Below are positions 53,146-61,278 of a stretch of DNA of 64,000 bases, piece after piece; within the stretch, counting starts at the first letter, position 1; each line of letters starts with the position of its first letter. This DNA comes from Nibrella saemangeumensis (GTDB taxonomy: Bacteria; Bacteroidota; Bacteroidia; Cytophagales; Spirosomataceae). Under the pieces are notes generated by a model. It was not told the origin of the DNA and did not search any database. It was given only the letters and a program-made list of their open reading frames with translations. Both the position numbers and the translations under genes were made by a program. The stretch lies in NCBI RefSeq assembly GCF_039541915.1, contig NZ_BAABHD010000003.1, forward strand, positions 1-64,000. Direction: 5' to 3'.

Positions 53146-55536
53146 CTATTCCGAACGAAGTGAGGTCACCGGGTTTGCTATTGACGCTTTTACGGATTGA
53201 TAAATGACGGTTACCCAGCAAATGAGCAGGGTAAGCAGACAGGCAACTACAAAAACCCAGATTTCAATGTCGGTCTTGTAGGGGAAGCTTTGCAGCCATT
53301 TATACATCGAGTAGTACGCAATCGGAATGGCGATGGGAAATGAGTACAAAACCAGCTTCGTGAAATCTTTGGACAGCAGCAGCACGACACTGGACACCGA
53401 TGCCCCCATCACTTTGCGAACGCCAATCTCCTTTACGCGCTGCTCGATAGTGAAGGTGGCCAGGCCAAACAGGCCGAGGCAGGCAATCAGGATGGTTAAG
53501 AGCGCAAATACCGTGAAAATCCGGCCGCGCAGCTCATCGGCATGGTACGCCGACTCAAAATCCTGGTCCAGGAACCTGTACTCAAACAGCCGGTCGGGGT
53601 ATGTCTCCTTCCATTTCTGGCTGATGAAGGCTACAGTTTTTGGGACATCCTGTGCTTTAATTTTGATATGGATAATTGCGTTAGCAGGCCGGTAAAGCAT
53701 GATAAGCGGCTCAATCGGATTGTACAGAGACTGCTGGTGAAAATCCTTCACTACACCCACCACCTGCGCCATGGGCCTTTCGGGCTCGCCGGGCTGCGGA
53801 TTGCCCCCAATGCGTACTTTTTTGCCCAGCGGCTCTTTCCAGCCCATCCGCTCCACTACGGCCTGATTGATGATGACACCGTTCAGCGTATCGGCGGGAA
53901 TCTTGTCCGAAAAGTCACGGCCGCTGACGACTTTCATACCCATCGTTTTCAGGTAGTCATGGTCGATGCCCATCGGCTTAAAGCCCATTTCTTTCAACCC
54001 ATCATTAGCTTCCATGGTGAAGATGACGCGGCCATTGATATTGCTGGTGGGCGATGTAGCTGTACCGACGCTCTGAATGGCCGGGTTTGCCAACAGCTGG
54101 TTCTTTAACACATCGTAGCGGGTTCTGGGCTGCCTGTCCTGGTAATTAATGGTTAGTACCTGCTCTTTATCATAACCGAGGTCTTTGTTCCGCATGTAAT
54201 TGAGCTGGCGGTACACAATCCAGGTGCAAATCAGCATAATCAACGAAATGGCAAATTGAGCAACTACCAGGGCTTTTCGGAAGAAGGAGTTTCCTCCTCG
54301 GGCTTTAAAAGACCCTTTCAGCACGGTGGCCGGCTCAAAGCTTGACAGGTAAAAGGCTGGGTAGCTCCCTCCTATAAGCCCTGTAAAAACGACAACCGAC
54401 AACGCAATGAGTACGAAGCGCGGCTGAAGCAACTGCCAGTACGAAATGTCTTTCCCAGAAACCGTATTGAAAAACGGTAATAAGGCCGCCGTCAGCAGTA
54501 AACTGGCTACCAGCGCAAAGACTGTCATCAAAATTGACTCGGTTAAGAACTGGGTCATCAGCGCCTTCCGGACCGAGCCCATGACTTTACGCAGCCCTAC
54601 CTCTTTTGCCCGCTTCGCCGAGCGGGCGGTGGCCAGGTTCATGTAATTGATACTGGCAATCAGGAGCATAAACAAAGCCACGGCGCTGAAGATATACACA
54701 TACCCGATGTCGCCGTTGGTTTCGCCTTCAAGCTTGGAGTACAGATGCACAGACGTCAGCGGCTGCAACTCATAGGTAATCTTAATGCCCATTCGGCCGA
54801 AGATGGGCTTTGCGTATTTATCGTACACCTGCGGAAACTTAGCCTCCAACAGTTTGGGGTCGTAGTTCTGCGGCAGAACCAGGTAACTGGTTACGTAAAA
54901 GCTCCCCCAGTTAGTAGCCTGACTGCGTTCGTTCTGGCCGGTAGAGAGCAGCGCGTTGAAGGTGAAATGGGAGTTTTTGGGCACATCTTCCATGACCCCC
55001 GTTACCTTGTAGAACGTGGTGTCGTTGGTTTGCAGCGACTCACCCAGGGCACTGCGGGAGCCGAAGAACTTCTGGGCAACGCTTTGGGTCAGCACCAGAC
55101 TACCTGGCTGAGCCAGCGCCGTCTTCGGGTCACCTTCTACGAATTTGTACGTAAATACATCGAACACGGTCGAGTCGGCCGCGTACACATTCTCTTCATA
55201 GAAGCGCTTTTCGCCTTGGCGGAAGGTGACCTTACCGTAGGGGAAGAACCGCACGAAGTTTTCTACAACCGGATAATCCTGCTTCAGTGTTTTGGCCAAA
55301 GGCGGTTGGGTACTCGCCCAGCCAAATGCCTTATCTGGCTCCCGAATCTGCGAAGCCACGCGGTAAATTCTGGAAGCGTTGGTGTGGTATCGGTCATAGC
55401 TCAGTTCGTCCGTTACATAAAGTAGCAGCAACAGACCACAGGTAACTCCGATGGTCAGGCCCAGAATATTAATCAGGCTGTAGAACTTGTCCTTCCGAAT
55501 ATTCCGCCAGGCAATTTTCAAATAGTTACGTAGCAT
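53146..55536 (-). CDS. MacB/FtsX-type ABC permease (permease 10, second of four)
   Basis: 796 residues from MLRNYLKIAWRNIRKDKFYS. Coupling loops are AKRAKEVGLRKVMGS (about 305) and RVKEIGVRKVMGA (about 697), and the tail is NPVTSLRSE. It follows permease 11 by 49 bp and overlaps no other gene. TM1 reads GLTIGVTCGLLLLLYV, without the Cys pair (CC) seen in permeases 5, 6 and 9. Confidence 0.9.
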   Translation of the reverse strand: MLRNYLKIAWRNIRKDKFYSLINILGLTIGVTCGLLLLLYVTDELSYDRYHTNASRIYRVASQIREPDKAFGWASTQPPLAKTLKQDYPVVENFVRFFPYGKVTFRQGEKRFYEENVYAADSTVFDVFTYKFVEGDPKTALAQPGSLVLTQSVAQKFFGSRSALGESLQTNDTTFYKVTGVMEDVPKNSHFTFNALLSTGQNERSQATNWGSFYVTSYLVLPQNYDPKLLEAKFPQVYDKYAKPIFGRMGIKITYELQPLTSVHLYSKLEGETNGDIGYVYIFSAVALFMLLIASINYMNLATARSAKRAKEVGLRKVMGSVRKALMTQFLTESILMTVFALVASLLLTAALLPFFNTVSGKDISYWQLLQPRFVLIALSVVVFTGLIGGSYPAFYLSSFEPATVLKGSFKARGGNSFFRKALVVAQFAISLIMLICTWIVYRQLNYMRNKDLGYDKEQVLTINYQDRQPRTRYDVLKNQLLANPAIQSVGTATSPTSNINGRVIFTMEANDGLKEMGFKPMGIDHDYLKTMGMKVVSGRDFSDKIPADTLNGVIINQAVVERMGWKEPLGKKVRIGGNPQPGEPERPMAQVVGVVKDFHQQSLYNPIEPLIMLYRPANAIIHIKIKAQDVPKTVAFISQKWKETYPDRLFEYRFLDQDFESAYHADELRGRIFTVFALLTILIACLGLFGLATFTIEQRVKEIGVRKVMGASVSSVVLLLSKDFTKLVLYSFPIAIPIAYYSMYKWLQSFPYKTDIEIWVFVVACLLTLLICWVTVIYQSVKASIANPVTSLRSE

Positions 55537-55585
55537 AGGGTTGGGGTGTGTAGGGGACCGACGCTTCGGGGCTGACCAGTATATA

Positions 55586-58021
55586 CTACTCCGCTTTTAA
55601 GCTTTTCACCGGATTCACCAGAGCCGCCTTCACACTTTGGAAGGAGACCGTTACGAGCGCTATGCTTACCGCCAGCAGACCCGCCAGGGCAAACATCCAC
55701 CATTCGATGTCAATCTTGTAAGCAAAGTCCTGGAGCCAGCTATGAACGGCATACCAAGCGATGGGTGACGCAATCAGGATGGCGATAAAGACTAGTTTCA
55801 GGAAGTCGCGGCTGAGCATGGAGACGAGGCTCGGCACAGACGCACCCAGCACTTTCCGAATGCCAATCTCTTTGGTACGCTGCTCAGCGGTAAACGTTGC
55901 TAAGCCGAACAAGCCCAGGCAGGCAATCAGAATGGCCAGTCCGGAAGCAATGGTGAACAATAAGCCCGACTGCTGCTCGGCCTGGTATTGCTGGTGGTAG
56001 ACCTCATCGACAAAGAAGTACTCGTACGGATTGCCGGGGAACTGCTTTTTATAAAGCTGCTCCAGTTGTCCCATCTTCTCCTGTATCCGGTCGGACGTCA
56101 GGCGGACGGTCATATAATAGTCGCTGAATTGCGGGTAGAAGATAATGGGGTCGATGGCCTGCCGGACTGACTGGTGATGATAGTCTTTTACAACGCCCAC
56201 AATTTCGTAGTCGTGGCCCCACATCAGCTTTTTGCCCACGGCCTCTGCCGGTGACGCAAAGCCAAGCTGGCGCACCGCGGTTTCGTTGAGCAACACGTGC
56301 TGTACTTCATTCCACCCCAGCGTACACATAGCGGCCGTTATATTCTGGCCAGCTAGCAGCGTAAGTCCATAGGTGGATACAAACCGGTGGTCGACGGAGG
56401 CAATGGCATAGCTTTTCTTTTCGTCGCCGGGACGGGGATTCTGCCGGGTAATGCCTTCCGCGTTGAAATTGTACCACTTGCTCGGTACGCTGCTCGTTGC
56501 GCAAAAATCCCGGATAAAGGATAGCTGTTGAATCTGCTGCTGAAAAGCGGTACTGCGCTGCTTAAAACTTTCGTCTTTACCCATCTCCGGGCCACGGATG
56601 ACCAGTAGCTGGTCTAATTTGACGCCCAGATCTTTGTTCTGCATATACTGCAACTGCTGGTACAGCACCACCGTAGAGGCAATTAGCGCAATGGAAATAC
56701 TGAACTGGAACACCACCAGCGCCTGCCGGAGCAGTACTCCCCGGCCGGAGCGGGCAAACACACCCTTCAGCGTCTGCATCGGCTCAAACGACGACAGCGC
56801 AAAGGCCACATAGCCACCCGACAGCACTGAGCCGAAAACCAACGCCAGCAAACCGGCCATCCACAAACTATCCTGCCCCAGCACAGAAACCGATAGCGAC
56901 TTGCCGACCAACTGGTTAAACGGCTCCTGTAACACACTGACCAGGACCAGCGCCAGCACCAGCCCAAAAGCATTCAGCACCAGCGATTCGCTCAGAAACT
57001 GCCGGATGAGTTGCCAGCGACCGGCTCCTATCACTTTACGCACACCCACCTCTTTGGCCCGCTTCAGCGAACTGGCCGTTGAGAGATTAATGTAGTTAAA
57101 CCAGGCGATGGCCAGAATGAGCAGGGCAATGCCGCCGAGCAGATAGATGAACTTCAGATTACCGGTGGTTGGATATGGGTCGTTCAGCGATGGTGCCAGG
57201 TGTATGTAACGCATAGGCTGCAACCGTATCGACATATCGGCTGATTCCGGCTTAAGTTTGTTTTTGAAGGTATTGATTTTGTCTTCCAGCATCCGGTAAT
57301 CGACACCCGGTTGCAGTTGAACAAAGGCCGTAGCAAAGGCGGATTCCAGACCGTTCAGGTCGGCCCAGCCATTGCCGTTGAGGTTAGCCGGAATAGTCAG
57401 TGTCTGTAACGAAAACAGCAGGTTGTAGCGGAAGTCGGAGTTCTCGGGAAAGTCTTTGTAAACGGCAGTGACTTTGTAGGCTACTTTCCCAAACTGGTTG
57501 TTAAGCGTCAGCATCTTCCCTAATGCCTCTCCTGCGCCAAAATACTTTTTAGCATATGATTCGGAGATGGCTACGGTATAGGGCTGCTTGAGCGACTCTC
57601 CTGAACCGGCTACGATTGGAAAGGAAAATAACTCAAAGAAAGTACCCTCCACCATGGTGATGTCACTGTCGCCCTCCCGGAATGATTTGCCAGTACCAGC
57701 GTCACCGGCGGTCACGATACCATGGACGATACCGCCCGCCGTCCGGCAGAACGTAGCAATTTCGCCAAACTGCTCTTTCACCAGCGGAGCCACGCCCGGA
57801 GCGACAAAGTCGCTGGCATTTCCGGACTTAGACTGAAACACGACCCGGTACAGATGAGGTAGATTGGTATGAAACTGATTAACACTCCGCTCGAAGCTGA
57901 TATACTCCAGAATGAGCAGGCAGGCCGCCATGCCCAATGCCAGGCCGGCCATGTTGATTCCGGCGAAGACCTTGTTTTTCCAGAGGCTACGAAAGGCGAT
58001 TTTAAAGTAGTTGCGGAGCAT
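55586..58021 (-). CDS. MacB/FtsX-type ABC permease (permease 11, first of four)
   Basis: 811 residues from MLRNYFKIAFRSLWKNKVFA. Coupling loops are LKRAKEVGVRKVIGA (about 318) and RTKEIGIRKVLGA (about 712), and the tail is NPVKSLKAE. It heads the operon of four permeases (58021 to 48333). No activator pair or sigma-54-like element is visible upstream; the Uma2-like gene at 58064 diverges 42 bp away, so a shared divergent promoter region is likely. Confidence 0.9.
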   Translation of the reverse strand: MLRNYFKIAFRSLWKNKVFAGINMAGLALGMAACLLILEYISFERSVNQFHTNLPHLYRVVFQSKSGNASDFVAPGVAPLVKEQFGEIATFCRTAGGIVHGIVTAGDAGTGKSFREGDSDITMVEGTFFELFSFPIVAGSGESLKQPYTVAISESYAKKYFGAGEALGKMLTLNNQFGKVAYKVTAVYKDFPENSDFRYNLLFSLQTLTIPANLNGNGWADLNGLESAFATAFVQLQPGVDYRMLEDKINTFKNKLKPESADMSIRLQPMRYIHLAPSLNDPYPTTGNLKFIYLLGGIALLILAIAWFNYINLSTASSLKRAKEVGVRKVIGAGRWQLIRQFLSESLVLNAFGLVLALVLVSVLQEPFNQLVGKSLSVSVLGQDSLWMAGLLALVFGSVLSGGYVAFALSSFEPMQTLKGVFARSGRGVLLRQALVVFQFSISIALIASTVVLYQQLQYMQNKDLGVKLDQLLVIRGPEMGKDESFKQRSTAFQQQIQQLSFIRDFCATSSVPSKWYNFNAEGITRQNPRPGDEKKSYAIASVDHRFVSTYGLTLLAGQNITAAMCTLGWNEVQHVLLNETAVRQLGFASPAEAVGKKLMWGHDYEIVGVVKDYHHQSVRQAIDPIIFYPQFSDYYMTVRLTSDRIQEKMGQLEQLYKKQFPGNPYEYFFVDEVYHQQYQAEQQSGLLFTIASGLAILIACLGLFGLATFTAEQRTKEIGIRKVLGASVPSLVSMLSRDFLKLVFIAILIASPIAWYAVHSWLQDFAYKIDIEWWMFALAGLLAVSIALVTVSFQSVKAALVNPVKSLKAE

Positions 58022-58034
58022 ATATCGTTTGGGT

Positions 58035-58042
58035 TACTTTTG
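58035..58042 (+). promoter_or_regulatory. -7 box of Uma2-like copy 3
   Basis: TACTTTTG is a full match to TAnnTTTG, in the GGGTTACTTTTG context, 22 bp before the ATG at 58064. Confidence 0.45.
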
Positions 58043-58063
58043 TCTAACTTAAAATCTACTTGT

Positions 58064-58510
58064 ATGTACTTCCCTCCTGTAGCCGGTCTGCCCATTGTTG
58101 GCGAAGACCAGGGTGTCTGGGCACCCGTCGAACACCAGCGGGTTATTGCCAAGCTAACCGTCGGCCTGGGTATACTCTTCTACCGCGAAAAAGCGATTGA
58201 CCTTGAACCCCTCCCGGAAACCATGCTCGACGAGGGGAAGGCCAGTCAGGTCCCGGATATATCGCTCCGGGATAATCAAAAAGCCCAAACGCCGGTCATT
58301 ATCGAAATCTGTCATACCAACGGTCTGAAAAGCGATTTGCATAAAATTATCCAGCTAATCGACGAAGACTTCTACGGCATTCGCGAAGGCTTTCTCTATG
58401 ATTATAAAACCAACCAATGGCTCCGCTATCGCTTCGGCGACGGCGGCATTGCTACCCCAACATCTTACTCTGACCTGCTCCAGTTGGACCTGGCCCAGTT
58501 TCTACAGTAA
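58064..58510 (+). CDS. Uma2-like PD-(D/E)XK protein (copy 3, divergent)
   Basis: 148 residues from MYFPPVAGLPIVGEDQGVWA; the longer reading frame upstream is rejected because it lies in permease 11 coding sequence on the other strand. The PD-(D/E)XK pattern is ASQVPDISL then PVIIEICHTNG, with the Asp and the Glu of the family. It differs strongly from copies 1 and 2 outside these motifs. It is divergent from permease 11, a third instance of a Uma2-like gene beside a permease. Family call moderate, activity unknown. Confidence 0.65.
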   Translation: MYFPPVAGLPIVGEDQGVWAPVEHQRVIAKLTVGLGILFYREKAIDLEPLPETMLDEGKASQVPDISLRDNQKAQTPVIIEICHTNGLKSDLHKIIQLIDEDFYGIREGFLYDYKTNQWLRYRFGDGGIATPTSYSDLLQLDLAQFLQ

Positions 58511-58572
58511 ACAGTGGGCAGACCCTCAAGAAATGTGGTGGCCACTCTTGTGCCTACTGCCTCATTTGCTGC

Positions 58573-60936
58573 CTACTCCGATCTCAAACTCTTTACCGGG
58601 TTCGTCAAAGCCGCCTTTACACTTTGGAACGAGATGGTTAACAGGGCAATAACAATCGCCAGCACACCCGCCAGGACAAACATCCACCACTCCAGAGCGA
58701 CCCGGTACGGAAAATCCTCCAGCCACTGATCCATGCCATACCAGGCAATGGGGGTGGCAATCAGGATGGCAATGAATACCAGCTTCAGAAAGTCTTTGCT
58801 GAGCAGAGCCACCACGCTGAGCACCGACGCCCCCAATACCTTCCGAACACCAATTTCTTTGGTCCGCTGCTGCGCCGTAAAGGTAGCCAGACCGATCAGG
58901 CCGAGGCAGGAGATAATGATCGTCAGTATCGCAAACAGGCCGGAGAGCGTAGCGATGCGTTGCTCGCTGGCAAACTTTTTGGCGTACTCCTCGTCTACAA
59001 ACATGTACTCAAACGGGTATTCCGGATTGTATTTTTTGAAAATAGTTTCGGCTTTACGGAGGTTATCAGCCGTGGTGTATGCTCCGTTCAGCTTAATGTG
59101 CATCACGTTGAAGGAGCCTTTTGCCCCCGCAATGACCATTGGCTTGGTTGGGTAATAAGGTGACTGCAGAATAAAATCCTTCACGACCCCGATCACGTGC
59201 CAGTCGATGCCGTTGTCTTTCACAATTTGCCCGATCGGGTCTTTAAAACCCATGGTTTTAAGGGCCGATTCGTTCAGTAACATGCCGGTAGAATCGGTGG
59301 GGTATTGAGTCAGGTCAAAGTCGCGGCCGCTGACTAGTTGCAAGCCGGCGGTGGTGGCCATCTTATCATCGACAACATACCGGTCAAAATCCGTTTTGTC
59401 GTTGGGATCCTTGCCGGCCCATTGTATGCCCCAGCTGTCACTCCAGCCCTGGGTGAGCGGAGAACTCGTTTTGGTAACCGAAAGCGCGATGTTGCTGTTG
59501 AGCAGTTCGCTTTTGATCAGCTTATAATTCTTGCCAATATCGCCGGTCAGGTAATGATAGATCAGGTTATCTTTGGCGTAACCGGTTTCGCGGTCGCGGG
59601 CGTGTTTGATCTGCTCCCGGATAATGATGGTGCTGATGATGAGCAGCACGGCGAACGTAAACTGTAGGACCACCAGTACCTTGCGGGGTGTTACCACGGC
59701 ATTTACCCGCCGGAACGTACCCTTCAGCACATTGACTGGCTTGAACGACGACAGGAAGAATGCTGGATAACTACCCGCCAACAGGCCCGCCAGCAGAATA
59801 AAGCCGACGAACGCCAGCCAGAAATACGCCCGGCCATAGTCAATGAACAGGATTTTATCCGTCAGTTTATTAAAGGCCGGTAAGCTGAGTTGCACTATTA
59901 ATAACGCTAAGATGCCGGCAATACAGGCGATGAGAATTGACTCACCAAGGAACTGGCCAATCAAGGAGCTCTTTTCGGCACCGGCTACTTTCCGGATACC
60001 TACTTCCTTCGCCCGCTTCTCACTCCGCGCCGTACTCAGGTTCATGAAGTTAATGCAGGCAATCAGCAGAATAAATGCAGCGATAATGCCAAACAGCCTG
60101 ACGAAGTCAATGAGGCCGCCCGTTTCAACCCCTTCGTCAAATCGTGAGTAGAGTCGCCAGCGGCTCATCGGGTAGATAAACATTTCCCACCTGCCGTCTT
60201 CGTCTTTATCGTAGCGCGGTTTAAAGCCCTTCATTTTGGCATTCATCGAGGCCTCCGTCGCGTTCGGCTTTAGCAGGACATACGTGCGGGTGGAGTTGTT
60301 ACCCCAGTTTTCGTCATCTCCGCCAATCTGGCGCATATACGACCAAGGCAGAAGATACTCGAATTTGAAGCGGGTATTGCCGGGTAAGTCTTTGAGCACC
60401 CCCGTTACGGTGAAATTGTCTTTGTTATCCAGCTTGACAACGCGCCCCATTGGGTCGGCGTCGCCAAACAGCTTCCGGGCAAAGGTTTCGGTCACCACAA
60501 TGGAGTTAACCTCGCGCAGCACCTGCTGCGGATTACCCTTTAGCAATGGAAAGCTGAACACGTTCAGGAAAGACGAGTCAACGATGTTACCCAGGGCGGT
60601 CATTCGCTTGTCGCCGACGCTGAACAGGAAATTCCTGGGCCAGTCGACCCGGACCGCCTGCTCTACCTCCGGCAGGTCTCGCTCCATGGTTCGGGCCAGA
60701 ATTTTAGGCGTTGTGTTCCAGCACTGAAGCTCCCCGCTGAACTCTGCCCGGTTCCAGGCTTCGTAGATGCGGTCTTTCTTTTCGTGAAACTGGTCGTAGC
60801 TCAGCTCATGCTGGATCCAGAGCAGAATCAGAATCGAGCTGGCCATGCCGATTGCCAGACCAGAGATGTTAATAAACGAGAAGCCTTTGCCCCGAAGCAA
60901 GTTTCGGAAAGCGATTTTGACGTAGTTCTTCAGCAT
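58573..60936 (-). CDS. MacB/FtsX-type ABC permease (permease 12)
   Basis: 787 residues from MLKNYVKIAFRNLLRGKGFS. Coupling loops are EKRAKEVGIRKVAGA (about 303) and RTKEIGVRKVLGA (about 690), and the tail is NPVKSLRSE. The TM block ACINFMNLSTARSEKRAKE matches permeases 1 and 2, so it is their sister without the PadR prefix domain. It is a single-gene unit behind a sigma-54-like promoter and paired activator sites, with a hairpin-rich leader of about 100 bp. GGCAGT repeat remnants follow its 3' end (58508-58570). Confidence 0.9.
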   Translation of the reverse strand: MLKNYVKIAFRNLLRGKGFSFINISGLAIGMASSILILLWIQHELSYDQFHEKKDRIYEAWNRAEFSGELQCWNTTPKILARTMERDLPEVEQAVRVDWPRNFLFSVGDKRMTALGNIVDSSFLNVFSFPLLKGNPQQVLREVNSIVVTETFARKLFGDADPMGRVVKLDNKDNFTVTGVLKDLPGNTRFKFEYLLPWSYMRQIGGDDENWGNNSTRTYVLLKPNATEASMNAKMKGFKPRYDKDEDGRWEMFIYPMSRWRLYSRFDEGVETGGLIDFVRLFGIIAAFILLIACINFMNLSTARSEKRAKEVGIRKVAGAEKSSLIGQFLGESILIACIAGILALLIVQLSLPAFNKLTDKILFIDYGRAYFWLAFVGFILLAGLLAGSYPAFFLSSFKPVNVLKGTFRRVNAVVTPRKVLVVLQFTFAVLLIISTIIIREQIKHARDRETGYAKDNLIYHYLTGDIGKNYKLIKSELLNSNIALSVTKTSSPLTQGWSDSWGIQWAGKDPNDKTDFDRYVVDDKMATTAGLQLVSGRDFDLTQYPTDSTGMLLNESALKTMGFKDPIGQIVKDNGIDWHVIGVVKDFILQSPYYPTKPMVIAGAKGSFNVMHIKLNGAYTTADNLRKAETIFKKYNPEYPFEYMFVDEEYAKKFASEQRIATLSGLFAILTIIISCLGLIGLATFTAQQRTKEIGVRKVLGASVLSVVALLSKDFLKLVFIAILIATPIAWYGMDQWLEDFPYRVALEWWMFVLAGVLAIVIALLTISFQSVKAALTNPVKSLRSE

Positions 60937-60945
60937 ACGTTAACG

Positions 60946-61004
60946 CAGGCAGCATCCCTGCTGCTCTTTTGATTTCGGATGAAAAGCAGCACGGATACTG
61001 CCTG
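60946..61004 (-). repeat. Nested hairpins in the permease 12 leader
   Basis: CAGGCAGCATCC (60946-60957) pairs with GGATACTGCCTG (60993-61004) with one mismatch, and an inner TGCTGCT/AGCAGCA stem lies inside. It belongs to the GCAGCA hairpin family. It sits in the transcribed leader of permease 12, just before the start codon, so it could affect translation. Confidence 0.55.
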
Positions 61005-61051
61005 AGATCGCATCAACTACACAAGGGCCAACTTCACACCCAGGAAAGCGA

Positions 61052-61066
61052 CCAAATGCTATACCA
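61052..61066 (-). promoter_or_regulatory. Sigma-54-like promoter of permease 12
   Basis: On the minus strand TGGTATAGCATTTGG has TGG and TTG 9 nt apart, aligned with the trio promoter TGGTACAAGCTTTGG. It lies 116 bp upstream of the permease 12 start. Confidence 0.5.
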
Positions 61067-61119
61067 AATACATAAATACATTCAATATCAACGCCTTATA
61101 TAGTTTATATCAATAAAAA

Positions 61120-61156
61120 TGTCCGCAAACGGACAGCGGCCGTACATTTGCGGACA
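61120..61156 (-). promoter_or_regulatory. Paired TGTCC/GGACA activator sites of permease 12
   Basis: TGTCCGCAAACGGACA (61120-61135, perfect palindrome) and CGTACATTTGCGGACA (61141-61156) are 21 bp apart. They are the best-conserved of the five pairs. They lie about 54 bp upstream of the sigma-54-like element. The divergent amidohydrolase gene starts at 61279 but shows no such promoter. Confidence 0.6.
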
Positions 61157-61278
61157 TTACATCCTGAGCTGACTTTCAATTGCTTATTTTACTTCTTCCC
61201 CATCATTGTTGTATTTTGTTGGCCATGCAGCGACTGATTATACTTTTTACCAGACAGATAACGCTTTACCGGCAACCG

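Noticed and set aside
57869..58063. N-terminal extension of Uma2-like copy 3
   Set aside because: It lies inside permease 11 coding sequence on the other strand and has no Uma2 similarity.
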